From NCBI RefSeq assembly GCF_000308795.1, contig NZ_BAGK01000234.1:1-43176 (forward strand): a DNA stretch of 43,176 nucleotides, given 5' to 3'. The translations under genes were made by a program, and so were the position numbers. Under the pieces are notes generated by a model. It was not told the origin of the DNA and ran no database searches. It saw only the letters and a program-made list of their open reading frames with translations. Within the stretch, counting starts at the first letter, position 1. The number at the start of each line of letters is the position of its first letter. Below are positions 30,227-38,300 of the stretch, piece after piece. Origin of the DNA: Nocardia thailandica NBRC 100428. Lineage in GTDB: Bacteria; Actinomycetota; Actinomycetes; Mycobacteriales; Mycobacteriaceae.

Positions 30227-31411
30227 TCAGCAGCCGCAGTCGCAGCTGCAGCAGTCGCACCCGTCGCCGCAGTCGCCGCAGCCCGAGCAGCAGTCGCAGC
30301 CCTCGCAGCAGCTGTCGCAGTCGCAGTTCTTGATCCAGGCGTCCTTCTGCTCGCCGCTGCACGGGCTGGTGTGGTCGACGCAGCACGCGACGCCCGTGCA
30401 GTAGACGCCGAGGATGAGTCCGGTCGCCTTCAGCGGGCCGGGCCTGCGCGGCGGCCGGTGCTGCGGCGGGGTCGGGAACTGGTAGGGCGTATGCGCCTGC
30501 GGTGCCTCGGCTTTCGTCCGGCAGGCGTGGCGGACCGCGAGCCCGAGCCCGCGCGCGAGCCGGTGCAGCAGGCCAGCCAGCGGATCGAGCAGGGCCCAGC
30601 GCACCGCCGGGACGCGATCGATCCCGGCCTCGGCGGCGGCGGCGCGGATCCGGGATTCGCTCTCGCGCATCAGGTCGTAGGCGCGGGGCATCCCGGTGCC
30701 GGTCGCGGCCAGCGGATTGAAGCGGCCGCGCGCGGTGTCGCGCTCGAAGTCCTCGATGGCGTCGGCGAGGTGGGCGATCCGGCCGACCTCGCGGCCGATG
30801 ACGGTCAGGTGCGTGATGTTCTCGGGCCTGCCCGCGAGCCGGGCGGTGTGACCGAACAGGGCGCCGGTGCAGGTGCGGGTCGGGCCGGTCAGCTCGTCGA
30901 GGGTGATCGGGTCCGTCGCGTCGCCGTGCGCCGCGCGCGCCTCGAGCTCGTGCTGGGTGGCGATGGCGGCCAGCAGCGGGTCGACGTCCAGGTCGAGCGC
31001 GGCGGCCTCGGCGCGTGCCCGGGCGGCCCAGCGATCCGACACGCCGCGCAGGGGGCGCCGCGCCAGCCGGTTCGTGTCGCCGTCGTCGATGTGGTCGCGA
31101 ATCTTGGCCGCGCCCAGCAGCAGTGACGCGGTGGCGGCCAGGCGCACGCCCGGCGAGTCGGCGGTGGCGACCTGCGCCCGGCGCAGGCCACGCAGCGCGC
31201 ACGGGGCCGCGGTGCCGCGCGCTCCGGCGCCGAGCTGGGCCTCGGTGAGGATGCTCAGGACGACGGCGTCGGTATTGGTCGCGGCGCGGGCGAACTGGCC
31301 GTGGCCGTCACGCAGGCCGAGGCAGAGCCCGCACATGTGCGCCTGCCACCGGCCGGGATCGATACCGTACTTCTCCGCACTGTGCGCGCACGGCCTGAGC
31401 ACACCGAACAC
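30227..31411 (-). CDS. DUF5685 protein with a metallothionein-like Cys-rich tail
   Basis: The 394-residue protein matches the helical DUF5685 family: an N-terminal CGLCLGLRDGHGQFARAATNTDAVVLSIL with a CxxC, KIRDHIDDGD (possible metal ligand run) and a central all-helical region (FGHTARLAGRPENI, LADAIEDFERDTARGRFNP) that recalls terpenoid-synthase-like helical folds. After a Pro-rich linker and a hydrophobic stretch (GLILGVYCTGVACCVDHTSPC) the protein ends with about 33 residues holding 15 cysteines in a CDC/CCxGC/CDCC pattern, with Asp and Gly between. Such a tail looks metal-binding, perhaps Fe, Cu or Zn. The start is a GTG. It converges with the VanW gene, three bases between the stops. Metal or redox work is inference. 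Confidence 0.75.
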   Translation of the reverse strand: MFGVLRPCAHSAEKYGIDPGRWQAHMCGLCLGLRDGHGQFARAATNTDAVVLSILTEAQLGAGARGTAAPCALRGLRRAQVATADSPGVRLAATASLLLGAAKIRDHIDDGDTNRLARRPLRGVSDRWAARARAEAAALDLDVDPLLAAIATQHELEARAAHGDATDPITLDELTGPTRTCTGALFGHTARLAGRPENITHLTVIGREVGRIAHLADAIEDFERDTARGRFNPLAATGTGMPRAYDLMRESESRIRAAAAEAGIDRVPAVRWALLDPLAGLLHRLARGLGLAVRHACRTKAEAPQAHTPYQFPTPPQHRPPRRPGPLKATGLILGVYCTGVACCVDHTSPCSGEQKDAWIKNCDCDSCCEGCDCCSGCGDCGDGCDCCSCDCGC

Positions 31412-31489
31412 CGCGATCCCCGATCTTCCACCTCGCCACTACGCCGAGCACTCTGGCAGCCACGGGCCCGATGAGCAACCGGGCCGGGG

Positions 31490-32089
31490 TCACTCGCCCT
31501 TCTTGCGGCCCGCGAGGCCGCGCCAGGCCAGGTTGTCGAGCAGGTCCACCGCGGCGCCGACGTCGATCCGGCCGCCCGCCACCCGGTCGGCGATGGCCTC
31601 GCCCGCGCCGATCATGGCGGCGGCGACGACCTCGAAGTCGGTGCCGGGCTCGGCGTGCTTGGCGCTGGATTCGAGCAGCTTGGCCGTCAGCTCGATGACC
31701 CGCTCGCGGGCGTTGTCGATCTCGCTCGCGAAGGCTTGCTGACCGATTGCCTGCCGGTACAGGACCTGCCACGACTGCCGGTTGCTGTCGACGAAGGACA
31801 GGAAGCTCTCCAGGGCGGTGCGCACCTGCTCGTGCGGGGTCAGCTGGGGATTGCCCGCCGGGGCGATGGCCTCGATGAAACGCATGCCCTCGCGCTGGAT
31901 GCAGGCGCGGAAGAGTTCGTCCTTGGAGCCGTAGTACAGGTACAGCATGGGTTTGGAGATCTTGGCCTCGGCCGCGATGGCGTCCATCGAGGTGTCGTGG
32001 AAACCCTTGCGTGCGAAGACCTCCACCGCGGCGTCGAGCATCTGTTGCTCGCGCACCGCACGGGGAAGTCGCTTGGTTCCGCCCGCCAT
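31490..32089 (-). CDS. TetR-family regulator, candidate repressor of the FabG4/FadA2/FadE5 lipid genes
   Basis: The 199-residue protein has the TetR DNA-binding domain at about residues 10-55: REQQMLDAAVEVFARKGFHDTSMDAIAAEAKISKPMLYLYYGSKDELF. The C-terminal ligand-binding domain is helical and typical of the family. It lies next to lpqI, as Rv0238 does next to Rv0237, and seems its orthologue. Its promoter contains CTTAC-N6-GTAAG overlapping the TAAGAT -10 box, so autorepression is likely. The same palindrome lies between fabG4 and fadA2, so the regulator probably controls that lipid module; acyl-CoA is a plausible ligand (inference). It ends 78 bases before the DUF5685 start and could be read through into it. 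Confidence 0.9.
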   Translation of the reverse strand: MAGGTKRLPRAVREQQMLDAAVEVFARKGFHDTSMDAIAAEAKISKPMLYLYYGSKDELFRACIQREGMRFIEAIAPAGNPQLTPHEQVRTALESFLSFVDSNRQSWQVLYRQAIGQQAFASEIDNARERVIELTAKLLESSAKHAEPGTDFEVVAAAMIGAGEAIADRVAGGRIDVGAAVDLLDNLAWRGLAGRKKGE

Positions 32090-32122
32090 CCACTATCTCC
32101 TACTTGACCTGGTATCCCCTAT

Positions 32123-32138
32123 CTTACTGCAAGGTAAG
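32123..32138. promoter_or_regulatory. Operator in the tetR promoter
   Basis: CTTAC-TGCAAG-GTAAG (preceded by AT, followed by TT) matches the fabG4/fadA2 operator in both 5-bp arms, spacing and most flanks. It overlaps the minus-strand TAAGAT (32121-32126), a likely -10 box, 34 bases before the tetR ATG. Confidence 0.75.
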
Positions 32139-32179
32139 TTCACGGGAGCTGATTTGCCGCCGAGTCGCCGCGGGGCCGC

Positions 32180-33358
32180 TCAGCAGGGTAGCGACACGCC
32201 CTTGTACCGCGCCATTCGCAGTACCGAAGCGTCGACCCGGTCGGCGGGCAACCGGCCCGCGGCCACGGCCTGTTCGAGCCGGTCGAGCACCGTGCTCACC
32301 GCGTTCGTCGAGATCCACAGGGCGTTGTCCGCGCCGGCGACCAGCGCCGCCTCGACGGCGGCATCGATGGAGAGACGGCTGGTGATTGCGGCCATGCCGC
32401 TCAGGTCGTCGGTGAAGATCGGGCCCTGGAACGGGGCCGCGCCGTAGCCGGTGCCCTCGCGCAGCAGCGACATCACCGCCGGGCTGATGCTGGCAGGCAC
32501 GTCGGGCGCGGTCAGCCCGGGGACATCGAGGTGGCCGACCATCACGGCGGCGCCCGAGCCGATCAGGTTGCGGTAGGGCACCAGATCCGATTCCTGCAGC
32601 TCCGACAGCGGCGGGGTGCGCACCGCGCCGGTGTGCGAATCGCCCGAACCCGAACCGTGGCCGGGGAAGTGCTTCATGACTGCGCCGAGGCCCGCCTGCT
32701 GCGACGCCCGGATGTAGGCGTCGGCGTAGGTGGTGACGACCTGCGGGTCGTCGCTGTAGGAGCGGTCGCCGATGACGCTGTCGTCGGGTTGGGCGCTCAC
32801 GTCGACGTCGGGCGCGAAGTCGACGGTGACACCCAGGTCGACCAGGGCCTTCGAGCGGGTCAGGGTGTTCTGGAAGTGCTGCTCGGGCGTCTGGGTCCGG
32901 GCGATGACGCGCGCCGAGGGCGACGCGCCGATCTTGGCCTTGGCCCGCGAGACCCGGCCGCCCTCCTCGTCGATCGTCACCATGAGTGGCACCTTGGCCA
33001 GCGCCTTGACCGGGGCGAGCGCCTCGGACGAGAGCAGCGAGGGATCGGTCCAGCTACCGATGAAGATGCCGCCGACCTGTTCGGAGCCGACCACGTTCGT
33101 CGCGTCGGCGGCGCCGGTGACGCCGACGGTCAGCAGCTGGGCCAGCTTCTGCCGCTGGGTCAGGCCGGCCAGATACGCCTGCCCGCAGGGCTGTTGCGCC
33201 GTCGTCGCGTCCGTCGGTCCGCCGGTCGGCGCGGCCTGCCCGGTACCGGGGGACGCGCTGGTCGCCGAGGTCCCCGGCGACTCGGTGGACGAACCGCCCG
33301 AGCAGGCGGTGGCGACGGCGGCGAGGACGGCGAGGACGACCACGGACGTTTTCCGCAT
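32180..33358 (-). CDS. lpqI: Lipoprotein beta-N-acetylglucosaminidase LpqI (GH3, NagZ-like)
   Basis: Removes GlcNAc from muropeptide fragments during cell-wall recycling; acts at the outer face as a lipoprotein. The 392-residue product has a lipobox (VATACSGG, Cys19), a Ser/Thr/Pro linker to about residue 55, and a single GH3 N-terminal domain: IFIGSWTDPSL, VPLMVTIDEEGGRVSRA, GVTVDFAPDVDV, the NagZ signature KHFPGHGSGSGDSHTG (about 229-244) with the His of the Asp-His dyad, VMVGHLDVPGL, and FTDDLSGMAAI with the likely nucleophile Asp. LpqI of M. tuberculosis (Rv0237, 388 residues) is next to Rv0238 (TetR), as here. The ATG at 33358 starts the signal peptide. Confidence 0.95.
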   Translation of the reverse strand: MRKTSVVVLAVLAAVATACSGGSSTESPGTSATSASPGTGQAAPTGGPTDATTAQQPCGQAYLAGLTQRQKLAQLLTVGVTGAADATNVVGSEQVGGIFIGSWTDPSLLSSEALAPVKALAKVPLMVTIDEEGGRVSRAKAKIGASPSARVIARTQTPEQHFQNTLTRSKALVDLGVTVDFAPDVDVSAQPDDSVIGDRSYSDDPQVVTTYADAYIRASQQAGLGAVMKHFPGHGSGSGDSHTGAVRTPPLSELQESDLVPYRNLIGSGAAVMVGHLDVPGLTAPDVPASISPAVMSLLREGTGYGAAPFQGPIFTDDLSGMAAITSRLSIDAAVEAALVAGADNALWISTNAVSTVLDRLEQAVAAGRLPADRVDASVLRMARYKGVSLPC

Positions 33359-33483
33359 GCCGACCACCGTAGCCCGCCCGGGGCCCCCGACACGTCCCGG
33401 TTCACCGATTACCGACCGGAAACCGGGGGTAACCTGGGGAGGTAGCCGCGCAAATGCACGCAGCCCCGCCCCGGGAGGCCCCC

Positions 33484-33951
33484 ATGGCATGCGACCGGAT
33501 GCTCATCGCCTACGACGGATCCGACAACGCCAAGCGCGCGATCGAATACGCGGGCCGGTTCCTGTCCGCCCAGCGCGCGATCCTGCTCACCGCCTGGGAG
33601 CCGATGGTCCGCCAGGCCGCGCGGATCTCCGGGCTCTCCGGTGTCATGCAACCGGATTGGCTGCCCGACGAAGAGGTCGAGGACATCGCCTACACCGAGG
33701 CCCGCGCCGTCAACGCCGAGGGCGTGCGGCTGGCGAAACTGGCGGGCATCGACGCCGAGCCGCGCACGGCCGAGTGCACAACGACCATCTGGAACGCGAT
33801 CGTCGACGTCGCCGACGAACTCGAGGTCGACCTGATCGTCGCGGGCACCCGCGGCGCCACCGGACTGAAAGCCTTGCTGCACAGCAGCGTTGCCGAGGCG
33901 GTGCTCAAGCACGCGCACCGGCCGGTCTTCCTGGTCCCACCGGGCAAGTAG
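33484..33951 (+). CDS. Universal stress protein (single UspA domain)
   Basis: The 155-residue protein has the UspA fold: MLIAYDGSDNAKRAIEYAGRFL near the N terminus and VDLIVAGTRGATGLKALLHSSVAEAVLKHAHRPVFLVP near the end. The ATP-binding pattern G-x2-G-x9-G-S/T is G-TR-G then nine residues, but the last Gly is Ser (HSSVAE), which may weaken nucleotide binding. Such proteins help survival under hypoxia, starvation or nutrient stress. The ATG at 33484 has GGGAGG five to six bases upstream; an ATG at 33454 lacks one. It is divergent from lpqI. Confidence 0.9.
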   Translation: MACDRMLIAYDGSDNAKRAIEYAGRFLSAQRAILLTAWEPMVRQAARISGLSGVMQPDWLPDEEVEDIAYTEARAVNAEGVRLAKLAGIDAEPRTAECTTTIWNAIVDVADELEVDLIVAGTRGATGLKALLHSSVAEAVLKHAHRPVFLVPPGK

Positions 33952-34007
33952 TGCCGTCGGTCTCACCCCGGCCGGGCCGTGCGGGCGCCACATAGGATGG
34001 CTGGGCG

Positions 34008-35099
34008 ATGAACGACTATCTGCTAGCCCGGCCCGGCGGTGTGTTGCGCGCCTCGGGCGCGCGGCGCGCCTTCGGCGATCCGCGCGACGCGGTGGCCGCG
34101 CTGGCCGCGGGGGCCGACCTGGTCGTCGGCGCCCTGCCGTTCGACCCGCGCGGCACGGCGGCGCTGTGGGAACCCGAACAGGCCGAGCACACCAGCGGCC
34201 CGTGGCGCCCGGCCGCGGTGCCGGACCTGCCCGAGATCGCCGTGGTCGCCCAGATGCCCAGCGCGGCGGAGCATGTCGCCCGGGTGACGAAACTGGTCGA
34301 ACAACTCGGCGACCCCGACGCCGACCTGCACAAGGTGGTCGCCGCCCGATCCGTCGTCGCCGAGGCCGCGCGGCCGCTGGAACCCGAAGTGGCGGCGGCG
34401 CATCTGCTGCTGCGCAACCCCACCGCGTCCGTCTACGCCGTCGACCTCACCGCGGCGGGCCGTACCGGCCAGACCCTGCTCGGCGCGACGCCGGAGGTGC
34501 TCGTCACCCGGCACGGCGCGGTCGTCACGCTGCATCCGCTCGCGGGCACCCTGCCCCGGCTCGCCGACCCCGACGCCGACGCGGCGCAGGCCGAGGAACT
34601 GCTGGCCAGCGCCAAGAACCACGACGAGCACCGCTACGTCGTCGAGTGGATCGCCGAGCGGCTCGGCCCGGTGTGCGCCGACCTCGACATCCCCGCCGCG
34701 CCGTCGCTGCTGAGCACCGCCCAGGTCTGGCACCTGGCCACCCCCATCCGCGGCGTGCTGCGCGACCCGGCCACCACCGCGCTCGACCTCGCCCTGCTGC
34801 TGCACCCGACACCGGCGGTCAACGGCACCCCGTTCGTCGGCGCGCTCGAGTCCATCACCAGCGACGAACCCGACCGCGGCTTCTACGGCGGCGCGGTCGG
34901 CTGGTGCGACGGGCGCGGCGACGGCGAATGGGTCGTGGCCATCCGCGGCGCCGAACTCTCGGCCGACCGCCGCACCCTGCGCGCCTGCGCCGGCGGCGGC
35001 ATCGTCGCCGCGTCCGACCCGGTCACCGAACTGGCCGAGACGACCGCCAAGTTCCGCACGCTGCTCGGCGCCCTGAACTGTGTCCTGCCCGAAGACTGA
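34008..35099 (+). CDS. entC: Isochorismate synthase (chorismate-utilising enzyme family)
   Basis: Converts chorismate to isochorismate, for menaquinone or salicylate/DHB siderophores. The 363-residue protein shows the MST family signatures: HKVVAARSVV (Lys of the general base), TLHPLAGTLPR, AKNHDEHRYVVEWIAERLGP, STAQVWHLATPIRGVL, LHPTPAVNGTP, DRGFYGGAVGWCDGRGDGEWVVAIRGAEL and ACAGGGIVAASDPVTELAET, with the Mg-binding glutamates. The length fits the EntC/MenF type rather than the salicylate synthase MbtI (about 450). No menaquinone or siderophore genes lie nearby, so the pathway is not shown by context. It is followed after 65 bases by the DUF2613 gene. Confidence 0.9.
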   Translation: MNDYLLARPGGVLRASGARRAFGDPRDAVAALAAGADLVVGALPFDPRGTAALWEPEQAEHTSGPWRPAAVPDLPEIAVVAQMPSAAEHVARVTKLVEQLGDPDADLHKVVAARSVVAEAARPLEPEVAAAHLLLRNPTASVYAVDLTAAGRTGQTLLGATPEVLVTRHGAVVTLHPLAGTLPRLADPDADAAQAEELLASAKNHDEHRYVVEWIAERLGPVCADLDIPAAPSLLSTAQVWHLATPIRGVLRDPATTALDLALLLHPTPAVNGTPFVGALESITSDEPDRGFYGGAVGWCDGRGDGEWVVAIRGAELSADRRTLRACAGGGIVAASDPVTELAETTAKFRTLLGALNCVLPED

Positions 35100-35164
35100 C
35101 CTTCGGCGACGCACCTGCTAGGTTGGCCGGGACTGTGGTGTCGTCGAGCGAAATGGAGAGCGCG

Positions 35165-35335
35165 ATGAAGTTTGCTGTTCCGGCTGTGGCCAGCGCGATC
35201 GGCGGCGCCCTGCTCAGCGCGATCGCCGTCTTCGCGATCACGGCCGCCGTGCAGCAGAACTCGGTGCCCTCGGTGGACCGCAGCGGCGACAAGGATTCCT
35301 CGCTGCTCAACACGCCCGAATACGGCAGCCGGTAG
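35165..35335 (+). CDS. Small DUF2613 membrane protein (Rv0236A-like)
   Basis: The 56-residue product begins MKFAVPAVASAIGGALLSA, one hydrophobic helix or signal to about residue 29, followed by a polar tail VQQNSVPSVDRSGDKDSSLL-N-T-P-E-Y-G-S-R. This is the DUF2613 family, adjacent to the aftD orthologue in M. tuberculosis (Rv0236A), Corynebacterium and others. The fixed linkage suggests it works with AftD in the membrane, as an accessory subunit or secreted peptide (inference). GGAGAG lies four bases before the ATG. Confidence 0.88.
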   Translation: MKFAVPAVASAIGGALLSAIAVFAITAAVQQNSVPSVDRSGDKDSSLLNTPEYGSR

Positions 35336-35365
35336 TCGTCGCGCGCCCCGGCGCGCCCGTCACAG

Positions 35366-38300
35366 ATGCAGGCAGAGCTACCGAACACGAAACCGCTGGG
35401 CAAGCGCTGGTTCCTCGGCAGTGTCGTAGCCGCCTTCGTCCTCACCTTCGCCCAGGCGCCGAGCCTCACCGTCGCCGACACCAAATACGACCTCGCCCAG
35501 AATCCGCTGGGCTTCCTGGCGCGCGCCTCCCACCTGTGGAACAGCCAGGCACCGATGGGCCAGGTGCAGAACCAGGCCTACGGCTACTTCTTCCCGCACG
35601 GTGCGTTCTTCTCCGGCGGCCACCTGCTGCACGTCCCCGCCTGGGCCACCCAGCGCGTCTGGTGGGCGCTGCTGCTGCTCGCCGGCTTCTGGGGCATCGT
35701 GCGGTTGTGCGAGACGCTCGGGATCGGCGCGCGCGGGTCGCGGGTGATCGCCGGTATCGCCTTCGCGCTGTCACCGCGGGTGCTCACCACGCTCGGGTCC
35801 ATCTCCTCGGAGACGCTGCCGATGATGCTCGCGCCCTGGGTGCTGCTGGCGCCCGCCGCGCTCGGCGTCGCGATGCGGGGACGCCGGACCGGCAGTTCGC
35901 CGCCCCGCGCCGGGGGCGCGACCTCCCCGGCCGGTAGCGCGTTCGCGCTGGCCCTGATGGGATCGGTCAACGCCGTCGCCACCGTCGCCGCCTTCCTGCC
36001 CGCCGCGCTGTGGTGGGCGACGTACCGCCCGAACCGGCGCTGGTGGCGGTTCACGGCGGCCTGGATCCCGCTGCTGGTGCTGGCGACCTTCTGGTGGGCG
36101 GTGCCGCTGCTGCTGCTCGGCAAGGTCAGCCCGCCGTTCCTCGACTACATCGAGTCCTCCGGGGTGACCACCCAGTGGGCCTCCCTGAGCGAGGTGCTGC
36201 GCGGCACCGACAGCTGGACCCCGTTCGTCTCCCCCGAACGCATCGCGGGCGCCGTGCTGGTCACCCAGCCCGCGGCCGTGCTGGCCACCGGGCTGCTGGC
36301 CGCCGCGGGCATGGCCGGGCTGGCCATGAAGACCATGCCGCACCGGGGCCGGTTCGCCCTGATCCTCGGCGTCGGGCTCGCCGGGATCTGCGCGGGCTAC
36401 GTCGGCGAGCTCGGCGGACCCTTCGCCGAGTCGGTGCGGGTCTTCCTCGACGCCTCCGGCGCGCCGCTGCGCAACGTGCACAAGCTCGAACCGCTGATCC
36501 GGCTGCCGCTGGTGCTCGGGCTGGCGCACCTGCTCGGCCGGGTGCCGCTGCCCGCGTCGGTGCCGATGCCGGTGTGGCGCAGCGCCTTCGCCCATCCCGA
36601 GCGCAGCCGTCCGGTGGCCGTCGCCGGGCTGGTGCTCGCCGCGCTCGTCCTGGCGACCTCGCTGGCCTGGACCGGCAAGCTCGCCCCCCGCGGCGCCTAC
36701 GACGAGGTGCCCGCGTACTGGCAGGACACCGCGGACTGGCTGGAGGCCAACGCCGCCGACACCCGCGCGCTCATCGTCCCCGGGGCGCCGTTCGGCAGCC
36801 AGATCTGGGGCCTCACCCGCGACGAGCCCATCCAGGCGCTGGCGACGACGCCCTGGGCCGTGCGCGACTCGGTGCCCCTCAACCCGCCCGGCACCATCCG
36901 CGCGATGGACTCGGTCCAGCGGCTCATCGCCGACGGGCGGCCCTCCACCGGCCTCGCCGCGACCCTGGCCGACCAGGGCATCGGGGTGCTCGTCCTGCGC
37001 AACGACCTCGACCCCGACACCTCGCGCTCGACCCGGCCGATGCTCGCCCACCAGACCCTGGACAGCTCACCCGGCCTCACCAAAGTCGCCGAGTTCGGCG
37101 CCGAGATCGGCCCGCGCGAGGCCGACGCCGGGCTCGTCGTCGACAACGACCTGCGCCCGCCCTACCCCGCCGTCGAGATCTACCGGGTCGAGACGCCCGG
37201 ACCCGGCACCCCGGCCGAGGTGCGCGCGGGCACCGGCGCGCCCCCCGGCTTCCCGGGCGCCTACACCGTCGCGCTGGACGCGATCCCGGTGGTGCAGGGC
37301 GGCCCCGAGGTGCTCGAACGCCTCCGTCGCGGCACCGGCGACCCCGCCGCGCCGCGCCTGCTCGGCGCCGACGCCGAACGGGCCGGGCTGCCCGCCGGGC
37401 AGGTGCTCGTCACCGACACCCCGATGGACCGGGAGGCCGACTTCGGCCGCGTCGACAACCACAACTCCGCGCTGCGCGCCCCCGGCGACGCGCGCCGCAC
37501 GCACAATCTCGTGCCCGATTACCCGGTCGACGGCACCGAACTCGTGCGCGGCGAATGGTCGGGCGCCACGGTCACCGCGTCCAGCGCGGCGGGCGACGCG
37601 ACCCAGATCGGCGGCGCGGCACCCGGCAGCTCCACCGCCGCCGCGGTCGACGGCGACCCGACCACCGCCTGGATCAGCAACGGCGCGGAGAACGCGCTCG
37701 GCCAGTGGCTCCGGCTCGACCTCGACCAGCCGATCGCCGCGGGCTCGCTGAGTTTCACCACCAGCGCCGCCGCCATCGGCGACCCGGTGAAGTGGGTGGA
37801 GGTGCGCACCGAGCGCGGCACGGTGTCCGCGCGGATCACCGAACCCGGTGTGCCCGTGAGCGTCCCGCTGCCCGCCGGCCGCACCTCGTGGATCACGGTG
37901 ACGGCGACGCGCACCGAGACCGGCGCGCGCGGCGGCCAGTTCGGCATCAGCGAGCTGAGCGTCTACGACTACACACACCGCGACGCGCCGACCCAGGTCG
38001 ACATCCGGCACCGCACGGTCGTCCCGGGACCGGCGCGCGCGGCGACCGTCGCCGGCTGGGACCTCGGCCAGGAATTCCCCGGGCGCAGTGCCTGTTTCGA
38101 CGGACCGGACCGGGTGCACTGCAGCAAGGGCCTCGGCCTGCCCGCCGAGGAACCGGGCCGGTTCAGCCGCACGCTGACCGTCCCCGAACCCGCGACCGTC
38201 ACCCCGGAACTGACCGTGCGGACCCGCCAGAGTCCCGAACTCGAAGCGCTGCTCACCGACCGTGGCAGGCCCGTCGCCCGCGGCAAGGCCGACGTCGGCG

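Noticed and set aside
28270..30333. Plus-strand open frame longer than the VanW gene
   Set aside because: Arg-rich out-of-frame shadow; the overlapping frame has TM, PG-binding and VanW motifs and a good ribosome-binding site.
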